Positions 59,555 through 64,000 of a DNA stretch of 64,000 nucleotides are shown in pieces (the first letter of the stretch is position 1; the number at the start of each line of letters is the position of its first letter). Both the position numbers and the translations under genes were made by a program. Under the pieces are notes generated by a model that was given only the letters and a program-made list of their open reading frames with translations, did no database searches and was not told the origin of the DNA. Location: positions 509,501 to 573,500 of the forward strand of contig JAPMOS010000015.1 of the NCBI GenBank assembly GCA_027972325.1, read 5' to 3'. Source of the DNA: Paratrimastix pyriformis. Taxonomy: Eukaryota > Preaxostyla > Paratrimastigidae.

Positions 59555-61805
59555 CTGATCTGGTAGTTGCCGCCCGGGTGATGTAGCGCACGAACCGCTC
59601 GGCCACGTAGTGCATCTTGGACTCGGTCACGTTCATGAAGAGCACCTCCAGCCCGCTGCCCGTGTACATGGGGATCTGCACCGCCACCCACCCGCCCACC
59701 CAGCCACCAGCCAGCCCAGCCCAGCCAGCCAGTCAGCCCGGCCAGGACAGGGCCAAGGACGATGGGAGCCAGGAGGGGGTGACGAGGACCGGGTGGTGGT
59801 GGAGTCAGGAGGGAAGCGGGCGGAGGGGGATGGGAGGAGCGGGCGGAGGGGGGATGGGAGGAGCACCGGGGATGGGAGGAGCACCGGGAGGGGGGATGGG
59901 AGGAGCGGGCAGGGGGGATGGGAGGAGCGGGCGGGCCGGGCGGGACGGGAGGAGCGGGCGGGCCGGGCGGGACGGACGATGAACTGCAGTGCGATGGGGG
60001 GCTTGGACCAGGGCTTGCCCTCGACGACCGTGGCCAGGAGCTGCACCTGGGCCGTCAGGGTGAAGGAGGTCCGCCCGGCGAAGTTGCGGATGCGCCACAT
60101 GATGGCGTGCTGCTCGGGCTCGTAGCGGGCGCTGCCGGCGATGCAGTTGATCTTGGCCCGGGCCGCGTTGGGCGGGACGGGGATCTTGACCACCACCTGG
60201 GTGGCCAGGATGGACTCGGGGAAGGTCGCCCCGATGCCCACCCGCACGTCGAACCGGGTCCGGGTGTGCTCGATCACCACCGGCACAACCCGGAAGGGCG
60301 TCCGCACCACCTTATCCGTCAGCCGGTACCTGGGCGCACCCACATCCACACAAACGCACGCCCCCGGGCCACCCCAAGACCAGTCGGGTGTTGGCGGGGT
60401 GCTTCGGGGGTGCTTCGGGGGCGCTTCGGGGCAGGGGATGGCAGGGGATGGCAGGGGGTGCGGGTGCGGACCGCATCAGGGTGAACTCGCCGTCTGGGGG
60501 CACGAAGGCGATCGTCCGGTCGGCCCCGAAGCGGCCGAGCTTGACGCACTGGTGGAAGCGGACATCGTCCAGCTCGAGGGTGTCCCGCTTGCCCCTAGGG
60601 GAAGGGATGACGTCCATGTGAAGGGCATGTGAAGGGCATGGGAACGGCAGGGCCCGCTCGCTCTGCTCCACCATGCTGCTGTGCGGGGGCTGTGCGGGGC
60701 GGGGGCTGTGCGGGGCGGGGGCTGTGCGGGGCGGGGGCTGTGCGGGGGCCGGACTTGCGGGCCGCGTCGGCGGCGACCTGGCGGTGGTTGTCGAGGAAGA
60801 GCTTGTCGTTGAAGCCGAAGATGCACTCGGGGTCCCCGCTCAGCATCACCTTCAGCTGCACCTGGCCGTTAACCTCCGCGCTGAGCACCGTGTCTGACGC
60901 GTGGGGAAGTGGGGACGGGGTGGGACGGGGTGGGGTCAGCGGTGGCGGTGGTGGGGAGGGAGGCGGGCGGGCGGGGCGGCGAGCCAGAGCAGCCGGCGCG
61001 CACGGCCCAGCCAGCGCGAGGGGCAAGGGGCGGGGCAGACTCTTGCCCGAGACGAGGAGCGACACCTGCTCGATGACGTCGATGAAGAGCTGGTTCCGGG
61101 GATACAGGATGCCCTCCGGCCGGGTCGAGGCGCCCGTCGCGTGGACGGTCACGTCGCGCTGCCGGGAGCACGAGAGGAGGCGGGGAAGCGGGGTGGGCAG
61201 TGATCAACACGCGAAGGAAGAAGGTCGCCCATTCCCGGGGGGGGCGAACCTTCTTCTCCAGTTCTGGTTTCCCCTGCAGAATATATGTCTTCAGGACATC
61301 GGGGGTAATCATTTGAGGATAGCCGAAGTCGATAGTTTCTGGGGAAGGAGCAGAATAACGGGGGGAGAAGAGAAGAATGTGTGCCCAGACCATCAAGCAA
61401 TTCATACAAGAGAACAAAGTTATTTCTGACAGTCGCCTCGTCCAAAGAGCCAAAGTAGCTCTTAAACACGTCGCAAAGACGGTAGAGAGCCTCGAAAACA
61501 AGTGCGCAGTTGACGTTGGTCCGAGTGACAGCAGCAAAAAAAACGTTTTGCTCACGAATGTACAGGAAGGTAGCCGAGCCGAAGTTGGCGACAGGCATCT
61601 TCGTATCCTTTTTCACGATGATCTGCGTGCGGAAAGCCTCGGCCACAGCACGACTACGATGTTGAAAGCACCGCCGGAGCACCATCGAGAGGGGAGGAAC
61701 CCATGGAGCAATCTAAAAAATAGCCACAAACCTGACATCGCCACGATAGTTTCGGGCGAGAATAATATCACCCTTCTCGTTCAGAAAGAGGAGTGCCGAA
61801 ATCAT
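59555..61805 (-). CDS. AP2M: AP-2 complex mu subunit
   Basis: The medium chain of the clathrin adaptor AP-2, binding YxxPhi cargo signals at the plasma membrane. Start 61805 (MISALLFLNEKGDIILARNY). Exon 2 (donor GTTTGT, acceptor CATCGTAG) reads AVAEAFRTQIIVKKDTKMPV, NVNCALVFEALYRLCDVFKS and NNFVLLYELLD; then TIDFGYPQMITPDVLKTYIL. The C-terminal homology domain has YPRNQLFIDVIEQVSLLVSG, LSGDPECIFGFNDKLF, DVRFHQCVKLGRFGADRTIA with FVPPDGEFTLM, TPFRVVPVVIEHTRTRFDV, and YEPEQHAIMWRIRNFAGRTS. The last recognised exon gives GLEVLFMNVTESKMHY and FVRYIT, after which the expected GNYQIR appears only in a shifted frame (see findings). Length and motif order fit AP-2 mu rather than AP-1, but that choice is moderate. 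Confidence 0.88.
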
Positions 61806-61871
61806 TATGAGGCCAACTCCGGGGCGAACTAGACTACTCGCCGTTTTGAGCGTTGACAGTCTCACGTCATC
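61806..61871. promoter_or_regulatory. 66 bp divergent promoter AP-2 mu/FAM221-like
   Basis: Start codons at 61805 (minus) and 61872 (plus) are separated by 66 bp. A shared bidirectional promoter is implied. Confidence 0.5.
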
Positions 61872-63116
61872 ATGAATGGGGATCATTTCGTCATTTCTGG
61901 GGATGCGTTGAGAGGACTGGACGCATATGTAAATGCTGAAATGGCGGCTTCTGCCGGCGTCGGAACCGGGGCCGATCAGATTCATGTCGCATGGCGAGTC
62001 GATGGCGCGGCAACTGATTGCAAATTTGTGGGCCCCAGTTCAAAGTGTTTTTGCGGGCATCGGATGCGCGATCACCACAAGTCAGTGGGGGCCAGCTCCA
62101 TTTCCTGTCCCTGTACCTACCAGGGTTGCAAGGCCTGTGCCTGCTCTCCGCCCCGTCCACTCACGCTGGCCTTGCGCGTAGTGTAAGCAATTTGCCTACA
62201 TTCCCAACCACGGCACCTGGACATTGAAGTGCAACTGCAAGCACGACCCCGAGGAGCACTCCTTCGCGGGCAGCCGCAAGTGCCTCCACCCGGGGTGCCG
62301 GTGCGGGGGTTTTACCAGTACATTCACTTGCGAGTGCGGCCAGCCATGGGCGAATCACCGCACAGTTTTTGAAATGGTTTGTCCCCGCCGGCATGCTGTC
62401 CTTTGTTGACTGGCTTGTAGGCAGGTCCCGGCAGCCACGCCACCTTTGCCAGCCTCGCGGCAGGCACTTCAGAGTACCCGCGCACGATCGGTCTGCCTCC
62501 TCCAGTGGCTGTGACCATTTCCGTGGCTACCATCCTTGCCTTGTTTGCGCCACAGAGGGACCCTCAGCCCCAGCGATGCTCACCGATGGGAGCGCGCGGA
62601 TCCCGCCAGCGACATCGACGGCCTCCCGCCCGCCGCCTTCGGGGCGGGGCCACATTTTACGGCCTGGATCAAGGGCACCTCCCCCCGTTGTGGGACCTCC
62701 GGCGGCTCCGGAAGAGGCCTCTGCAGGCATCCTGACGACAACACCATACGACCTCTTGATGCAGTCTGTCGGTTCTGTTTCGTGTCTCCCAACCCTCACC
62801 GCCCCGCAGGCCGCATACTCTCGGCGGAGCGGAGGTCCACGCCTCCAGTGCCCCTCGGGCCCAATGGGCCCGTCGCGCACCTTCTCCATCAACCCCGGCA
62901 CCGGCCGGCGAAGAGAGCGCCCCACCTGTGGATGCCTCCGCGCCGGCCAGCCGACCCCGCGGAGGCGCCGTGGGCGTTGGGCCGTCTCGCACGGCCGCCC
63001 AGGACTACGCCCAGCGCCGCCGGGAGCAGCTGCAGCACGCCAAGGAGATCCGCGAGGCCCGCGAGCGGGAAAACTACCAAAAGCAGCTTGCCCAGGACCT
63101 GGGCGGCCGAAGGTAG
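61872..63116 (+). CDS. FAM221-like cysteine-rich protein
   Basis: FAM221 proteins are small eukaryotic proteins of unknown function with repeated Cys/His clusters, often found in ciliated organisms. Exon 1 (61872-62132) ends KCFCGHRMRDHHKS, SCPCTYQGCK. It joins exactly to 62188 through a GC-AG intron, giving GCKQFAYIPNHGTW. Then CNCKHDPEEHSFAG, CLHPGCRCGGF and CECGQPWANH: the CxCxHxxxxH and GCxC clusters in family order. After an intron with donor GTTTGT comes a variable Pro/Ala-rich part with further introns, and a helical Arg/Gln-rich C-terminus (YAQRRREQLQHAKEIREARE) ending at 63116. Exons between 62420 and 62930 are tentative. Confidence 0.78.
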
Positions 63117-63189
63117 TAGGGGCCTTGATGCCGGCGTCTCGAAGACTCAACCCCGTTCCTCACACGCCGCCTTTTCTTGGCTACGGTGG

Positions 63190-64000
63190 ATGGGGCAGCA
63201 GCAAAGCAACGAGCAAAGCGACCCGACGCAACAGCTCCCCGATGTCATATTAGTGAAAATTTTCCTCATGTCCACAACGCGCCAAGCACCCATACACCTG
63301 ATTAATCTCGAACGGGTATGTCGCAGGTGGCGGCAGCTTCTCGTCGACCACGACAATGTGATTTGGCATCGTGTTCATGATTTGGATTTTCTTCACGAAG
63401 AACGTCCCGATGATCCGCTTCCAGAAGGGTTTGTTCGTCTGGTCACGTTGTTTTCATCTTCCCACCACAGTCTCGCCAAAGACTGGAGAGACCTGTACCA
63501 AAAGAAGGCCAGATACCAACTTGGTGCACAAATTCCGTTTGTCCGCGATCGGTACCAGCTGTGCGTCCAACAGGGTGTCGACAGCATCTATGATTCGCCC
63601 GGGTTGCATGTGCTCGTTCATTCTGTGGACGGGAGCGACCTCCTTGCAGCAATGGCCACTGCAAATCGTCGGGTCAACCCTGAAGGTCCCCGAGGGGGTC
63701 CGACCTTCCGGTATCGGGCGCGGGTCCTTCGATCGGACCGGGGTGCCCCGCTTGCTTACCCGAAAACCACACGGAAAGTGATCGACGTGTGCTGCTATTC
63801 GCAGGATCTTGTCGGCAATGGGGACGTGGCCAAGTCGGCGGCGGTGGTGTTTGTGGTGGCCCGCTACCGGCCCGACAGCCTCGAAGCCGTCCGGACCCTC
63901 TGGGACGACCTCGACCCGACCCTGGTGCGGCCCTACTTCCTCGTGGCGATGGTCTGTCTGCTGCCCACGCTCCGCATCCGAGATCCATTTGCATCAACTT
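63190..64000 (+). CDS. F-box protein, 5' part, runs off the window
   Basis: The ATG at 63190 opens a frame that stays open to the right edge. MGQQQSNEQS offers an N-myristoylation site (Gly2). The F-box follows at residues 16-60: LPDVILVKIF, LINLERVCRRWRQLLVDHDN, VIWHRV, with the usual Leu-Pro start and Cys-Arg-x-Trp. F-box proteins bind SKP1 and recruit substrates to SCF ubiquitin ligases. After SLAKDWRDLYQKKARYQLGA the rest loosely resembles a small-GTPase fold (RDRYQLCV, KSAAVVFVVARYRPDSLEAV) without the nucleotide-binding motifs. Some internal GTCCGC and GTCTGT strings could be donors, so the middle may be spliced. Confidence 0.72.
   Translation, partial: MGQQQSNEQSDPTQQLPDVILVKIFLMSTTRQAPIHLINLERVCRRWRQLLVDHDNVIWHRVHDLDFLHEERPDDPLPEGFVRLVTLFSSSHHSLAKDWRDLYQKKARYQLGAQIPFVRDRYQLCVQQGVDSIYDSPGLHVLVHSVDGSDLLAAMATANRRVNPEGPRGGPTFRYRARVLRSDRGAPLAYPKTTRKVIDVCCYSQDLVGNGDVAKSAAVVFVVARYRPDSLEAVRTLWDDLDPTLVRPYFLVAMVCLLPTLRIRDPFAST

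Overview
This 64 kb window is nuclear DNA from a eukaryote, most likely a unicellular one. It is strongly GC-biased, intron-rich and compact. Nearly all recognisable genes are split, introns are often only 42-55 nt, and each strand carries ordinary eukaryotic housekeeping genes (Mediator, RNase P, AP-2, DP, MUS81, PIAS). I saw no bacterial operons, no CRISPR, and no recognisable transposon or virus-like element. I cannot name the species from the sequence alone. The splice donors are distinctive: almost every intron whose ends are fixed by protein homology and reading phase starts GTCYG (GTCCGC, GTCTGT and so on) instead of GTRAGT.

Layout, left to right: end of a membrane protein (+); RPP30 of RNase P/MRP (-) and ICMT (+) from a 52 bp divergent promoter; a PIAS/Siz-type SUMO ligase (+); an SH3-RhoGAP-SH3 protein (-); a RING protein (+); a Mn-type CDF metal transporter (-); an SLC12 cation-chloride cotransporter (-); Mediator subunit MED13 (-); a protein with RME-8/DNAJC13-like PH modules (-); two head-to-head ceramide synthase paralogues (-/+); MUS81 (+) with a very large insert; an SLC49/FLVCR-like MFS carrier (-) divergent from a small secreted Cys-rich protein (+); a steroid/3-ketoacyl-CoA-type SDR (+); an 86-residue helical protein (-); transcription factor DP (+); a rhodanese plus dual-specificity phosphatase (-); AP-2 mu (-) divergent from a FAM221-like protein (+); and an F-box protein running off the right edge.

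Base composition is patterned. Gene starts and divergent promoters lie in AT-richer valleys with short clean introns. Gene bodies rise to extreme GC, with introns full of C-tracts and minisatellites. Three of the convergent gene ends hold long tetranucleotide or purine arrays. Repeats in inferred coding stretches mostly have unit lengths divisible by three (Pro, Gln-Pro, Ala-Ser, Asp-Glu runs); those in introns and spacers mostly do not.

Functional links are limited. Two genes handle SUMO/ubiquitin signals: the PIAS ligase with SUMO-interacting motifs, and MUS81 with UIM-like and SIM-like motifs in its insert. Several others act in membrane lipid or trafficking biology (ceramide synthases, ICMT, SDR, AP-2 mu, RME-8-like). 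The most unusual items are the donor consensus, a two-copy noncoding element with a conserved closing stem, and the decorated MUS81 insert.
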